Made by a program: the position numbers and the translations under genes
Notes under the pieces: model-generated
Told to the model about the DNA's origin: nothing
The model's database searches: none
Seen by the model: the letters and a program-made list of their open reading frames with translations, nothing else
Assembly: GCF_016887565.1 (NCBI RefSeq)
Contig: NZ_CP069396.1
Location: forward strand, 11,452,001-11,516,000
Origin: Archangium violaceum
GTDB taxonomy: Bacteria; Myxococcota; Myxococcia; Myxococcales; Myxococcaceae
Direction of reading: 5' to 3'
DNA: 64,000 nt
Part shown: in pieces, positions 31,977-41,982 of the stretch
How positions within the stretch are numbered: the first letter of the stretch is position 1
Layout: the number at the start of each line of letters is the position of its first letter

Positions 31977-33803
31977 ATGCAGATCCCCACGCAGTTCCAG
32001 AAGCCCTCCCTGCCCCCCACCACCGCGCCGTCCCTCTCCCGCGCCCCCGAGGCGAAGCTCCAGACGCCCTCGGCGAGGGCCACGGACCGCGCCACCTCCG
32101 GCTTCGAGGCGCGCTCGAGCTTCGCTCCGGCCAGCAAGTCCCCGGTGGCGCTCACGGACACCCCCGCTCCCACGAGCAAGGGCGCCCTGCCCCTGAACAG
32201 CCCGCAGGCCCAGGCCGCCATCCAGAAGACGCTCGACTTCGTCCAGCGGGGGCAGCCGGGTGCGGCGAGCCGGGGCCTGGTGCCCACCACGGATGCCTCC
32301 AAGACCCTGTCGCCCCGCGCCGTCGAGCGTGACGCGTTGGGTATGACGCATGTGCGCATGGATCGCGTGCACGAGGGCGTGAAGGTCTTCGGCGAGCAGG
32401 TCATCGGCCACCTCGACCGCGAGGGCAAGGTGGCGGGCCTCACCGGCAATGTCTCCTCCATCCCGGCCGGGCTGGGCAAGACGGAGCCGAAGCTGTCGGC
32501 CAAGGAGGCCCTGGCGGTGGCCCAGAAGGACTTCGCGGGCCGGACGGACCGGGAGCCCTCGGTGCAGCGCGCCATCTACCAGGCGAAGGATGGCAGCTAC
32601 CACTCGGCCTTCCACGTGGAGCTCACCAACACCTCGAAGCTCCAGGGGAGCGAGCGCCCGCGGCGGATGAACTACCTGGTCGACGCCAACTCGGGCGAGC
32701 TGCTCGAGAAGTTCAACCAGATCGGCGGCATCGAGCTACCCCACAAGGGGGGCGCCCAGGCCGCGTCCGCGAAGAGCGCCACGCCGGCCCCGGCGTCGGG
32801 CAAGGTCTCCACGCCGGACACCGAGCCCACGAGCAAGGCGGATGACACCACGCTCTACAGCGGCAAGGTGGACCTCTCCACCACGAAGAACAAGGACGGC
32901 ACCTACAGCCTGGAGGACAGCACGCGCGGCAAGGGCGTGGTGACGTACGACGCGCAGAACAAGGAGGAGGCCAGCAACCCGGTGAAGATCACCGACAAGA
33001 ACAACGTGTGGGGCGAGTCGGCGGACCCCACGCGCAACCGCTCCGCGGTGGACGCGCACTACGGCGCGGAGATGACGTACGACTTCCTCAAGAACGTGCT
33101 GGGCCGCGACTCGCTGGATGGCAAGGGCGAGAAGCTCGTGTCCAACGTGCACATCGGCACCGACTTCGTGAACGCGTACTGGGACGGCAAGCAGATGAAC
33201 TACGGCGATGGAGACGGGAAGGACGCGGGCCCGCTCACCACGCTGGACATCGCCGGCCATGAAATCGCCCACGGCCTGACCGAGCGCACCGCCGGCCTCA
33301 TCTACAGCGGCGAGTCCGGGGGCCTCAACGAGGCGATGAGCGACATCATCGGCACGGGCGTGGAGTGGTACGCCAGCCAGAAGAACAAGGCGGTGGAGTT
33401 CGACTGGAAGATGGGCGAGGACGCGTGGACGCCGGCCAATGGCGACGGGGACGCGCTGCGCTACATGGATGACCCGACGAAGGACGGCTACTCCATCGAC
33501 AACTACAAGAACTTCCCGAAGCAGACGGAGGTGCACGGCTCGAGCGGCATCGCCAACAACGCCTTCTATCTGCTGGTCAACGGCGGCACCAACCGCACCT
33601 CGGGCCAGCAGGTGAAGGAGGGCCTCGGGATGGAGAAGGGCCTCCAGGTCTACTACCGGGCCCTGGAGCACTACATGACGCCGAAGACCACCTTCGCCCA
33701 GGCGCGTCAGGCGACCGTCCAGGCCGCGACGGACCTCTTCGGGGCCAACTCCGCGGAGCTGCAGAAGGTGAAGGACAGCTGGAGCGCGGTGGGCGTGAAC
33801 TGA
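31977..33803 (+). CDS. M4-family (thermolysin-like) zinc metallopeptidase
   Basis: 608 aa. N-terminal Ser/Pro/Ala-rich segment, FTP-type propeptide region (RVHEGVKVFGEQVIGHLD near residue 130), then the catalytic domain. Zinc ligands His428 and His432 in HEIAH and Glu452 in GLNEAMSD; the catalytic His lies in HGSSGIANNAFY. All key residues are present, so it should be an active extracellular endopeptidase after propeptide removal. No typical Sec signal is visible at the chosen ATG or in any in-frame extension, so the export route is unclear. A sigma54 promoter with three upstream palindromes points to regulated expression, as for predatory or developmental proteases. Confidence 0.95.
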   Translation: MQIPTQFQKPSLPPTTAPSLSRAPEAKLQTPSARATDRATSGFEARSSFAPASKSPVALTDTPAPTSKGALPLNSPQAQAAIQKTLDFVQRGQPGAASRGLVPTTDASKTLSPRAVERDALGMTHVRMDRVHEGVKVFGEQVIGHLDREGKVAGLTGNVSSIPAGLGKTEPKLSAKEALAVAQKDFAGRTDREPSVQRAIYQAKDGSYHSAFHVELTNTSKLQGSERPRRMNYLVDANSGELLEKFNQIGGIELPHKGGAQAASAKSATPAPASGKVSTPDTEPTSKADDTTLYSGKVDLSTTKNKDGTYSLEDSTRGKGVVTYDAQNKEEASNPVKITDKNNVWGESADPTRNRSAVDAHYGAEMTYDFLKNVLGRDSLDGKGEKLVSNVHIGTDFVNAYWDGKQMNYGDGDGKDAGPLTTLDIAGHEIAHGLTERTAGLIYSGESGGLNEAMSDIIGTGVEWYASQKNKAVEFDWKMGEDAWTPANGDGDALRYMDDPTKDGYSIDNYKNFPKQTEVHGSSGIANNAFYLLVNGGTNRTSGQQVKEGLGMEKGLQVYYRALEHYMTPKTTFAQARQATVQAATDLFGANSAELQKVKDSWSAVGVN

Positions 33804-33806
33804 ACG

Positions 33807-33835
33807 GGTGCCGATGACCCGAAAAATCGGGCACC
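33807..33835 (+). terminator. terminator after the M4 protease gene
   Basis: Nested stem: outer GGTGC...GCACC and inner CCCGA-AAAA-TCGGG, starting a few bases after the stop. No T tract follows. Confidence 0.5.
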
Positions 33836-33879
33836 GCTCTCCTGGGTGGGTGGCAACGGTCCGCTGCACAGGAGAGCCC

Positions 33880-35349
33880 ATGAAACGTTCGATTCGCTCC
33901 GCCGCCTTCCTCGCGGCCATCCAGCTGTTTGGCACTGCTTGCGGTGGGCAGGACACGCTTCCTCTGGAGCTGGAGGAAGGGACCCTGACCGCCGCCGCCT
34001 GCTCCGAGTGGGCGGAAGGCAATACCTACACGGCCGGGCAGGCCGTCACCTATCAGGGCGCGGCGTACACGGCGCTGGTCACCCACACCGCCTATGTCGG
34101 TACCAACTGGAACCCCAGGGACACCCCGTCCCTGTGGTCGCCCGGGGGCAACTGCGGCACGCCCGCGTTCACCGTGAGCCTGTCGGCGAGCCCGACCACG
34201 CTCACCGCGGCGGGCAGCATCGGCCTGACGGCGCAGCTGAGCGGCGGCACGGGCACGAAGGTGGAGTTCTACCGGGGCAGCACGCTGCTGGGCACGGACA
34301 CCAACGGCGCGGATGGCTGGAAGGCCTCGGACGCGTTCAGCGCGTCGACGCAGAACGGCACCTACAGCTACACGGCCAAGGCGTACACCTCCACCACCAA
34401 CGCGACCAGCTCGGCGGTGAGCGTGACGGTCAACATCGGCGGGCAGCCGCCGCCCAGCAGCATTCCGAAGCACGCGCTCATCGGCTACTGGCAGAACTTC
34501 GACAACGGCGCCAAGACGCTGCGCATCCGCGACGTGCCGGCCGCCTACGACGTCATCATCGTGGCCTTCGCCGAGCAGACCGCCATCCCCGGCCAGGTCA
34601 CCTTCGCCGTGGATCCGGGCCTCTCCAACGCCCTGGGCGGCTACTCCAAGGCGGACTTCATCGCCGACGTCCGCGCCAAGCAGGCCGCGGGCAAGAAGGT
34701 CGTCCTCTCCATCGGCGGCGAGCGTGGCAACGTCACCATCAACAGCTCGGCGACCGTCACCGCCTTCGTCGACAGCTTCTACGCGCTGATGAACGAGTAC
34801 GGCTTCGACGGGCTCGACATCGACCTGGAGCACGGCATCGACGCCGCCAACCTGAGCACCGCCTCGCGGCAGCTCGCCAATAAGGTCGGCTCGCGCTTCG
34901 TGCTTACCATGGCCCCCCAGACGCTCGATGTGCAGACGGGCGGCCGGTACATGCCGCTCATCAACAACACCAAGGACATCATCACCATCGTCCACACCCA
35001 GTACTACAACTCGGGCGCCATGCTGGGCCGCGATGGCAAGGTGTACAGCCAGGGCACGGTGGACTTCATCACCGCGCAGGCGGACCTGCTCCTGGCCACC
35101 CTGCGCGCCGACCAGGTCGCGCTCGGCGTGCCGGCCACCGCGCAGGGCGCTGGCAGCGGCTACGTGAGCCCCTCGGTGGTCAACGCGGCCCTGAGCTGCC
35201 TGGCCCTGGGCACCAACTGCGGCAGCTACAAGCCCGTGGCGAAGTACGAGGCCATCCGCGGCGTGATGGACTGGTCCATCAGCTGGGACGGCACCAGCAA
35301 CTGGGCCTTCTCCAACGCCGTGGAGCCGCACCTGAACTCGCTGCCCTGA
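33880..35349 (+). CDS. secreted GH18 chitinase with CBM5/12-type and Ig-like domains
   Basis: 489 aa. A lipoprotein-like signal ends at FGTAC. A small aromatic-rich carbohydrate-binding module of the CBM5/12 type spans about 40-90 (WAEGNTYTAGQAVTYQGAAYTAL). A bacterial Ig-like domain spans 95-188, and a GH18 catalytic barrel runs from about 196. The active-site motif DGLDIDLE is at 310-317 with Glu317 as general acid; SIGG and MAPQT strands are also present. It should degrade chitin in fungal or insect prey material. Ribosome site GGAGAG precedes the ATG. It lies directly after the M4 protease, so both belong to the lytic repertoire. Confidence 0.95.
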   Translation: MKRSIRSAAFLAAIQLFGTACGGQDTLPLELEEGTLTAAACSEWAEGNTYTAGQAVTYQGAAYTALVTHTAYVGTNWNPRDTPSLWSPGGNCGTPAFTVSLSASPTTLTAAGSIGLTAQLSGGTGTKVEFYRGSTLLGTDTNGADGWKASDAFSASTQNGTYSYTAKAYTSTTNATSSAVSVTVNIGGQPPPSSIPKHALIGYWQNFDNGAKTLRIRDVPAAYDVIIVAFAEQTAIPGQVTFAVDPGLSNALGGYSKADFIADVRAKQAAGKKVVLSIGGERGNVTINSSATVTAFVDSFYALMNEYGFDGLDIDLEHGIDAANLSTASRQLANKVGSRFVLTMAPQTLDVQTGGRYMPLINNTKDIITIVHTQYYNSGAMLGRDGKVYSQGTVDFITAQADLLLATLRADQVALGVPATAQGAGSGYVSPSVVNAALSCLALGTNCGSYKPVAKYEAIRGVMDWSISWDGTSNWAFSNAVEPHLNSLP

Positions 35350-35362
35350 GTGGCGGCACGAG

Positions 35363-35387
35363 GGCCCGGTGGCGGTTGCACCGGGCC
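35363..35387 (+). terminator. terminator after the chitinase gene
   Basis: GGCCCGGTG and CACCGGGCC form a perfect 9-bp stem with a 7-nt loop followed by TGTTTC, 14 bp after the stop. Confidence 0.75.
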
Positions 35388-35430
35388 TGTTTCACCCCGG
35401 CGGCGCGGCTCGTGGTAGGCAGGGGAGGCA

Positions 35431-36501
<1,071 letters not shown>

Positions 36502-36564
36502 CCCGGGCGCGCGCCGCGCGAACTGGTCTGACTGTCAGACCAGTTGGTGAAAAACGCGCCCGGG
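36502..36564. repeat. nested palindromic (REP-like) element, copy 2
   Basis: Inner perfect palindrome at 36521-36545: arm AACTGGTCTGAC, a central T, then its complement. Outer arms CCCGGGCGCG (36502-36511) and CGCGCCCGGG (36555-36564). The core differs from copy 1 (25578-25610) only by a compensating C/T and G/A pair, so symmetry is retained. It sits between the stops of two convergent genes. Confidence 0.7.
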
Positions 36565-36602
36565 AGGCGCTCCGGTCACGGCAACTTCCGGGAGCGAAGC
36601 CG

Positions 36603-38426
36603 TCAGGGGATGGGGTAGCTCAACCCGTACCCGATGGGGTAGAGGCTCGAGGAGGGCTTGCCCGCCTCCGGGATGTTCACGGGCAGCAGGCCGGTGGGGT
36701 TGATCACCCCCAGCAGAACCTTGGCGAGCGCCCGCATGGAGACGGGACGGTAGCCATAGGTGGCCACGACGGTGGGCGCGTCTCCCAGGTAGCCCACGTC
36801 GTAGGGCTCGCGCACCGAGACGACCACCACCGGCTTCTGCGTGGAGCGCAGCGCGCTGACCAGCTGCAACTGGGACGGGTTCTCCCAGGCCCGCGAGGTC
36901 AACACCACGACGACATCCACCTGCTCGGCCGCCGCCACCGCCTGGTCGATGGCCGACTGGGCCGGGGCGATGCCCGTCTGCAGCACCTGCGCGGAGACCC
37001 ACCGCTTCGACAACTCCTCCCCCAGCGCCGCGGTGGTCGCCACGCCCCAGCCGGTGACCAGCACCTTGCTCACCGGCGCCTTCAGCGGCAGCACCCGCGC
37101 GTCGTTGCGCAGCAGGGTGATGGAGCGGGCCGTGATGGACTCGGCCGCGTCCAGGTGGCTGGCGGCTCCCACCTGCGCCAGAGCCGCCTCATCGACCAGG
37201 GGCTCGGCCAGCAGACCGCGCTTCTGCTTGAGGGCGAGGATGCGGCCCACGGCCTCGTCCAGCCGCTCCTGACTGAGCTCGCCCCCGCGCACCGCCGCCA
37301 GCACGGCGTTGTAGGCCACGTCGATCTTCGGCGGCATGAGGAGCAGGTCCACGCCGGCCTTGAGGGCCTCCACCGGCACGCGCGCGTCGCTCTCGTCACC
37401 GAAGGGCCGCGCGCCCGCCATGGCGAGCGAATCGCTGACCACCACGCCCGTGTAGCCCAGCTGGCCGCGCAGCAGGTCCGTCAGGATGGGCCGGCTCAGC
37501 GTCGCGGGCAGCCCCGAGGCATCCAACGAGGGCACCACGATGTGGGCGCTCATGATGGCATCCACCCCCGCGTCGATGGCCGCCACGAACGGCGGCAGGT
37601 CCACCGCGTCGAGCTGCTGCGTGCTGCGGGAGATGATGGGCAGCCCGAAGTGGCTGTCGACATCGGTGTCCCCATGACCGGGGAAGTGCTTGGCGGAGGC
37701 GGCGATGCCCCCGGCCTGCATGCCGCGGATCTGCGTCTGGACGAAGCCGGACACCAGCGCGGGGTCCACCCCGAAGGAGCGCACGCCGATGACGGGGTTG
37801 AGCGGGTTGCTGTTGACGTCCGCGACCGGACCGAAGTTCTGGTTGATGCCCAGGGCGCGCAGCTCGCGCCCGGTGATGCGCGCGGCCTCGTGGGCGTCCT
37901 GGAGGCGGCGGGTCGCTCCGAGCGCCATGCTGCCCGGGAACTGGGTGACCGGCTCACCCACGCGCGTCACCACGCCGTGCTCCTGGTCCGTGGCGATGAG
38001 CAGCGGAATGCCCGGCGCCTGGCGCATCGCCACCTGCTGGAGCCCCCTGGAGAGCGCGGAGATCTGCCGGGGGTTGTTCAGGTTGTTGGACCAGGTGAAG
38101 TAGATGATGCCGCCCAGGTGGTAGCGCGAGATGAGCTGCTCGGCGTTGTCCACCCCGTGGTCCTTCTGGTTGGACGCGATCATGCTCGCGTTCGGATCCG
38201 CGGCCTGCTCTCCGTAGGCGTACGTCATGAAGAGCTGACCCACCTTCTCCTCGAGGGTCATGTCCTTCAGCCGGCAGGGCACCCAGTCCGCCGCATGGAT
38301 GTCGTCCTTCTGCTGGCAGGGCGTGGGGGGCGGGGTGACTTCATCCTTGCCACAACCCGTGCTTCCGAATGACAGACAGACGAGTGCCGCCGTCAGCAGC
38401 ACGTGCTTCCGCTGATGCTCCACCAT
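36603..38426 (-). CDS. GH3-family lipoprotein (NagZ-like beta-N-acetylhexosaminidase or beta-glycosidase)
   Basis: 607 aa. Lipobox at FGSTGC (Cys25). The GH3 barrel has LIATDQEHG, QNFGPVADVN, the His-containing KHFPGHGDTDVDSH (246-259) that marks the NagZ branch, and the nucleophile in VVSDSLAM (Asp332). A C-terminal GH3 second domain follows (about 430-600, VVVLTSRAWENPSQ and a final GLLPVNIPE). NagZ-type enzymes remove N-acetylglucosamine from wall fragments. With a lipid anchor and the second domain, it may instead act outside the cell on chito-oligosaccharides, fitting the nearby chitinase (inference). Start supported by AGAGGAACGAGGA. Confidence 0.9.
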   Translation of the reverse strand: MVEHQRKHVLLTAALVCLSFGSTGCGKDEVTPPPTPCQQKDDIHAADWVPCRLKDMTLEEKVGQLFMTYAYGEQAADPNASMIASNQKDHGVDNAEQLISRYHLGGIIYFTWSNNLNNPRQISALSRGLQQVAMRQAPGIPLLIATDQEHGVVTRVGEPVTQFPGSMALGATRRLQDAHEAARITGRELRALGINQNFGPVADVNSNPLNPVIGVRSFGVDPALVSGFVQTQIRGMQAGGIAASAKHFPGHGDTDVDSHFGLPIISRSTQQLDAVDLPPFVAAIDAGVDAIMSAHIVVPSLDASGLPATLSRPILTDLLRGQLGYTGVVVSDSLAMAGARPFGDESDARVPVEALKAGVDLLLMPPKIDVAYNAVLAAVRGGELSQERLDEAVGRILALKQKRGLLAEPLVDEAALAQVGAASHLDAAESITARSITLLRNDARVLPLKAPVSKVLVTGWGVATTAALGEELSKRWVSAQVLQTGIAPAQSAIDQAVAAAEQVDVVVVLTSRAWENPSQLQLVSALRSTQKPVVVVSVREPYDVGYLGDAPTVVATYGYRPVSMRALAKVLLGVINPTGLLPVNIPEAGKPSSSLYPIGYGLSYPIP

Positions 38427-38525
38427 TCCTCGTTCCTCTTCTCGCAGGGCCGCTGACCGTCCACGGCCGGGGGGCCGGAAAGATGCCTCACCGCGCTGAC
38501 AAGAAGGAGGGGGAAGGAGTCCCGC

Positions 38526-39146
38526 TCACTTCCTATTGTTGGAGGACTTACCGGAGCCCTTGCGCAGCCGCGCCGTGACAGTGACCAGCGAGTCCCGAGG
38601 GCACGGGGTGCGGTGCGTCGCCTTCTGGAAGCCCCGCAGGGTGAACTCGACGACGAGCGTCCTGCCCGGCACGCAGTCGAGCCCCACCGTCACGGGGGTG
38701 TCGCCCTGGTCCACGCCATTCACCCGGACGTTGGCACCGGAAGGTTGCGACTCGAGCGACAGGAGGGCCCCCTTGAAGGCGGTGCGCTCCTCCCGGGTCG
38801 GCTTCTCCGTCTCCGGGGGTGGCTCCCCCTCGGAGGCGGCGGGCTCGTCCCCGCCCGGCTTCGAGGCAGGAGTGGGCTCGGAGCTCGAAGAGGCGGAGGT
38901 GGGCGAGAGGGTGATGAGGCGAGGCGTGGAGGACACCTCCCCCCTCAGCAACGGGAGGACGAACAACCCGGCCGCGGCCAGCCCGCAGAGCGCGGAGGCC
39001 AGCTTCAGCACCGCGGCCACCAGCTCCCCCGCCGAGGCCGTCGGCCTGGGGGGCTTCCCCACCGGACCGACGGAAGACCGCGGCGAGCCCGCCTGGACCG
39101 CGCCAGTCTCCTCGGGCCGAGAGCCCGGCTGCATCGCGCCGTTCAC
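38526..39146 (-). CDS. membrane-anchored PEGA-domain protein
   Basis: 206 aa. One membrane helix at about 43-68 is followed by a Ser/Pro/Glu-rich linker and a C-terminal PEGA domain (LLSLESQPSGANVRVNGVDQGDTPV then LVVEFTLRGFQ, the repeated GxxP and EFxxRGF pattern). PEGA domains occur in surface-layer and envelope proteins and next to kinases. It starts 25 bp after the secretion-ATPase gene, same strand, so the two probably form an operon. Confidence 0.82.
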   Translation of the reverse strand: MNGAMQPGSRPEETGAVQAGSPRSSVGPVGKPPRPTASAGELVAAVLKLASALCGLAAAGLFVLPLLRGEVSSTPRLITLSPTSASSSSEPTPASKPGGDEPAASEGEPPPETEKPTREERTAFKGALLSLESQPSGANVRVNGVDQGDTPVTVGLDCVPGRTLVVEFTLRGFQKATHRTPCPRDSLVTVTARLRKGSGKSSNNRK

Positions 39147-39170
39147 GTGTCCACCTCCGACGCCCGGGTT

Positions 39171-40697
39171 TCAGCCGACCACACGGAAGACCTCGCGCAG
39201 GGTCGTGGCCCCGGCCCGCGCACGCTCCAGGCCCGCCGCGAGCAGCGGCACCATGCCCTCCTTCACGGCGGCATCGTGCGTCTGGGACGTGGGCACCTTG
39301 GTGTTGATGCACTCGCGGATGGTCGGGGTGACGGTCAGCACCTCGTAGAGGGCGGTGCGTCCCAGGAAGCCCGAGCCGCCGCACTTCGCGCACCCCGACG
39401 CCCCGTAGAACGGGCCCGCGGTGGGCAGCCCCGCCGCGTTGAGCCGGAGGACCTCCTCGTGCTCGGGCTGGAAGGGGACGCGGCAATGCGGGCACAGCGT
39501 GCGCACCAGCCGCTGCGAGATGCTGGCCACCGAGGCGGACGCGAGCAGGAAGGGCTCCACCCCCATCTCGATGAGCCGGTTGAAGACGCCCGCCGCCGAG
39601 TTCGCATGCACCGTCGTCAGCAGCAGGTGTCCGCTCAACCCCGCCTGGATGGCCGTGCGCGCCGTCTCCGCGTCGCGAATCTCTCCCACCATGATGACGT
39701 TGGGATCCTGCCGGAGCACGGACCGCAGGCCCTGGGCGAAGGTGAAGCCCTGCTCGGTGTTCACCTGCGTCTGGGAGAAGAGCGGCACATCGAACTCCAC
39801 CGGATCCTCGATGGTGGCGATGCGCGTCATGTCACCGCGCGTCCGCTTGATGTAGCCCAGCGAGGCATACAGCGTCGTCGTCTTGCCGCTGCCCGTGGCT
39901 CCCGCCACGAAGATGACGCCCTGCGGCCGGTCGAGCACCCGCTGGTAGGGCCCGAGGATGGCCGGCGGGAAGCCCAGGTTGGACAGCTCCGGCAGCCGCA
40001 CGCTGCTGCGCGCGATGCGCAGCGCCACCGACTCGCCGTGGTTGGTGGGCAGCAGCGACACGCGGATGTCCGCGGGGCCGTCCGGCGTGCCGAAGGCGAA
40101 GTGGCCGTCCTGGGGCCGATCGCTGCGGAAGAGCACCACCTTGGCCAGCACCTTGAAGCGGTTGATGAGGCGCGGGTGGTGCTCCCGCGGAATCATCATC
40201 ACCTCCTCGAGCACGCCGTGGATGCGGTAGGCGATGCGCGTGCCCGTCTCCAGCGGGTGGACGTGCACATCGCTCGCGCCGATGCTGATGGCCCCCTCCA
40301 TCAGGACATCCACGAAGGCGATCATGTCCGGCTCGGAGCGGGCGATGTAGCCGCGCAGGGACTGCCGCAGCTCCTCCAGCATCTCGCGCACCACGGACGC
40401 CACGTCCGCGTCCACCACCGCCAGCGGCGACAGGGCCTGCCGCTGGGGGAGGGAACGCTCGGAGCGCCGGGAGCGGGCCTCCACGAACGCGCCCGCCGTC
40501 CCCAGCGCGAGCGCCAGACCCACGCTGCCCAGCAGGGCCGGCGTGAGCGCCAGCCCGAGGAACTGGAGCCCCACCCGGCGCGCGACCTCCACGTCCTGGA
40601 TGGGATTCTGGAACCACCACAGGCCCACGCCGCCCAGGAGCAACAGCAGGGCCAGGACCCAGGCCGCTCGAGCGGCTCTGCGCAAAGGCTGGAGCAT
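39171..40697 (-). CDS. orphan GspE/PilB-type ATPase with N-terminal membrane segments
   Basis: 508 aa from the ATG at 40697; a GTG at 40706 would add three residues. Two hydrophobic segments at about 10-30 and 44-66 precede the ATPase: GASDVHVHP, RIAYRIHGVLEEV, Walker A GATGSGKTTTLY, Asp box ATIEDPVEF, Walker B IMVGEIRDAETA, HLLLTTVHANSAAGVFNRL, and the zinc site CPHCRVPF...CAKCGGSGF. GspE/PilB ATPases are normally soluble; membrane anchoring is unusual. No type II secretion or type IV pilus genes are nearby; the PEGA protein is the only partner in the operon. Confidence 0.9.
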   Translation of the reverse strand: MLQPLRRAARAAWVLALLLLLGGVGLWWFQNPIQDVEVARRVGLQFLGLALTPALLGSVGLALALGTAGAFVEARSRRSERSLPQRQALSPLAVVDADVASVVREMLEELRQSLRGYIARSEPDMIAFVDVLMEGAISIGASDVHVHPLETGTRIAYRIHGVLEEVMMIPREHHPRLINRFKVLAKVVLFRSDRPQDGHFAFGTPDGPADIRVSLLPTNHGESVALRIARSSVRLPELSNLGFPPAILGPYQRVLDRPQGVIFVAGATGSGKTTTLYASLGYIKRTRGDMTRIATIEDPVEFDVPLFSQTQVNTEQGFTFAQGLRSVLRQDPNVIMVGEIRDAETARTAIQAGLSGHLLLTTVHANSAAGVFNRLIEMGVEPFLLASASVASISQRLVRTLCPHCRVPFQPEHEEVLRLNAAGLPTAGPFYGASGCAKCGGSGFLGRTALYEVLTVTPTIRECINTKVPTSQTHDAAVKEGMVPLLAAGLERARAGATTLREVFRVVG

Positions 40698-40734
40698 TCG
40701 GGCCACGAGGCTAACAGAACCCGTGGCCCGTCAC

Positions 40735-40769
40735 ACCCTCACCCCGTCCCTCTCCCAGAGGGAGAGGGT
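40735..40769. repeat. 34-bp CCCTCACCCC-type hairpin repeat, copy 1
   Basis: ACCCTCACCCCG followed by a hairpin CCCTCTCCC-AGA-GGGAGAGGG, abutting the dnaJ stop. It belongs to the interspersed repeat whose spurious translations read LTPTLSQRER in many proteobacterial genomes. An inverted copy with one mismatch lies at 47998-48031. It probably also ends dnaJ transcription. Confidence 0.75.
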
Positions 40770-41896
40770 CAGCCGAAGAGCTCACGCACCTTGTCGAAGA
40801 AGTTCTTCGACTGCGGGTGCGCCTCCTCACCGCTCAGCTCGGCGAACTTCTCGAGCAGCTCGCGCTGCTTGCCCGACAGCCCCGTCGGCGTCTCCACGAT
40901 GACCCGCACGTGCTGGTCCCCGCGCTGCCCGCTGTGCAGGTGCGGAATCCCCTTGCCCTTCAGCCGGAACACCTTCCCCGACTGCGAGCCCTCGGGAATC
41001 GTCATCTTCACCTTCCCGTCCAGCGTGGGCACGTCGATCTTGGCTCCCAACGCCGCCTGCGTGAACGAGATGGGCACCTCGCAGAAGACGTCGTAGTCCT
41101 CGCGCTGGAAGAGCGGGTGCTCGCGCACGATGACCGTCACGTACAGGTCGCCCGGAGGTCCTCCCCGGTCTCCCGGCTCGCCCAGGCCTCCCAGCCTCAC
41201 CCGCGTGCCATTGTCCACACCCGCCGGGATGTTGACCTCGATGACCTCCTCGGAGGGCACCTTGCCCGAGCCCCGGCACTTGGCGCACGGGTCCGGCACC
41301 ACCGCGCCCGTGCCGCCGCAGTCACTGCACGGCCGGGACACCGCGAAGAAGCCCTGCGTGAAGCGCAGCTCGCCCGAGCCTCCGCACGTCCCGCACGCCT
41401 TGGGCCCCGCGCCGCTCTTGCTGCCCGAGCCGCTGCACGTCTCGCACTTCTTCGGCCGCGGAATCGGCACCTTCGGACGGCAGCCGAACGCCGCCTCCTC
41501 GAAGGAAATCTCCAGGTTGAAGCGCAGGTCCGCGCCCCGGTTGTTCACCCGGCCGCGTCCTCCCCTCCCACCGAAGATGTCCCCGAAAATCTCCCCGAAG
41601 ATGTCGTTGATGTTGACGCCCTGGAACCCGCCGAACGGGTCTCCGCCTCCGGCGCCACCCACGCCCGCGTGGCCGAACCGGTCATACCGGGCCCGCCGCT
41701 CCGGGTCGCTCAGCACCTCATAGGCTTCCGAGGCCTCCTTGAACTTCTCCTCGGCCTCCTTGTTTCCGGGGTTCCGGTCCGGGTGGAACTGCAGGGCCAC
41801 CTTGCGAAAAGCGCTTTTCAGCTCTTGCGCCGAGACGTTCTTCTGGACGCCCAGTACCTCGTAGTAGTCGCGTTTCTGTCCCGCCGCCGCTGGCAT
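40769..41896 (-). CDS. dnaJ: chaperone protein DnaJ
   Basis: 375 aa, full length. J domain at about 10-75 with HPDRNPG, a Gly/Phe-rich linker with GGDPFGGF, four zinc-binding CxxCxGxG repeats between about 145 and 215 ([32 protein letters not shown]), and the C-terminal substrate-binding domains. It stimulates DnaK ATPase. Neither dnaK nor grpE is adjacent. A promoter and a palindrome immediately upstream are described separately. Confidence 0.97.
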   Translation of the reverse strand: MPAAAGQKRDYYEVLGVQKNVSAQELKSAFRKVALQFHPDRNPGNKEAEEKFKEASEAYEVLSDPERRARYDRFGHAGVGGAGGGDPFGGFQGVNINDIFGEIFGDIFGGRGGRGRVNNRGADLRFNLEISFEEAAFGCRPKVPIPRPKKCETCSGSGSKSGAGPKACGTCGGSGELRFTQGFFAVSRPCSDCGGTGAVVPDPCAKCRGSGKVPSEEVIEVNIPAGVDNGTRVRLGGLGEPGDRGGPPGDLYVTVIVREHPLFQREDYDVFCEVPISFTQAALGAKIDVPTLDGKVKMTIPEGSQSGKVFRLKGKGIPHLHSGQRGDQHVRVIVETPTGLSGKQRELLEKFAELSGEEAHPQSKNFFDKVRELFG

Positions 41897-41926
41897 TGCG
41901 TCAAACCCCTGGATTTATTGAACTTT

Positions 41927-41940
41927 CTACGCTCGCGTAG
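41927..41940. promoter_or_regulatory. palindrome at the dnaJ transcription start
   Basis: CTACGC-TC-GCGTAG, a perfect 6-base-arm palindrome located 31-44 bp upstream of the dnaJ ATG and just downstream of the predicted -10 box. It would overlap the first bases of the transcript, a repressor-type position. It is not a CIRCE element. Confidence 0.45.
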
Positions 41941-41951
41941 TCTTCGAAGTC

Positions 41952-41979
41952 ACTATAACGCAGGCGAGAGGTCCGGCAA
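41952..41979 (-). promoter_or_regulatory. candidate housekeeping-type promoter of dnaJ
   Basis: On the minus strand TTGCCG (plus-strand 41974-41979) and TATAGT (41952-41957) separated by 16 bp, in a locally AT-richer region. Transcription would begin near 41945. Confidence 0.45.
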
Positions 41980-41982
41980 TCC

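Noticed and set aside
33846-33879. Second sigma54 promoter before the chitinase (GTGGCAACGGTCCGCTGCAC)
   Set aside because: Neither GC dinucleotide lies ten bases from the GG (nine and twelve instead), so it does not meet the strict spacing.
38613-41096. Very long plus-strand open frame (827 codons) across the PEGA/ATPase/dnaJ region, with others like it over the RapA and kinase genes
   Set aside because: These are antisense shadows that arise in high-GC coding sequence; the opposite strand carries complete conserved domains.
41927-41940. CIRCE (HrcA) element before dnaJ
   Set aside because: The palindrome CTACGC-TC-GCGTAG does not match TTAGCACTC-N9-GAGTGCTAA in sequence or spacing.
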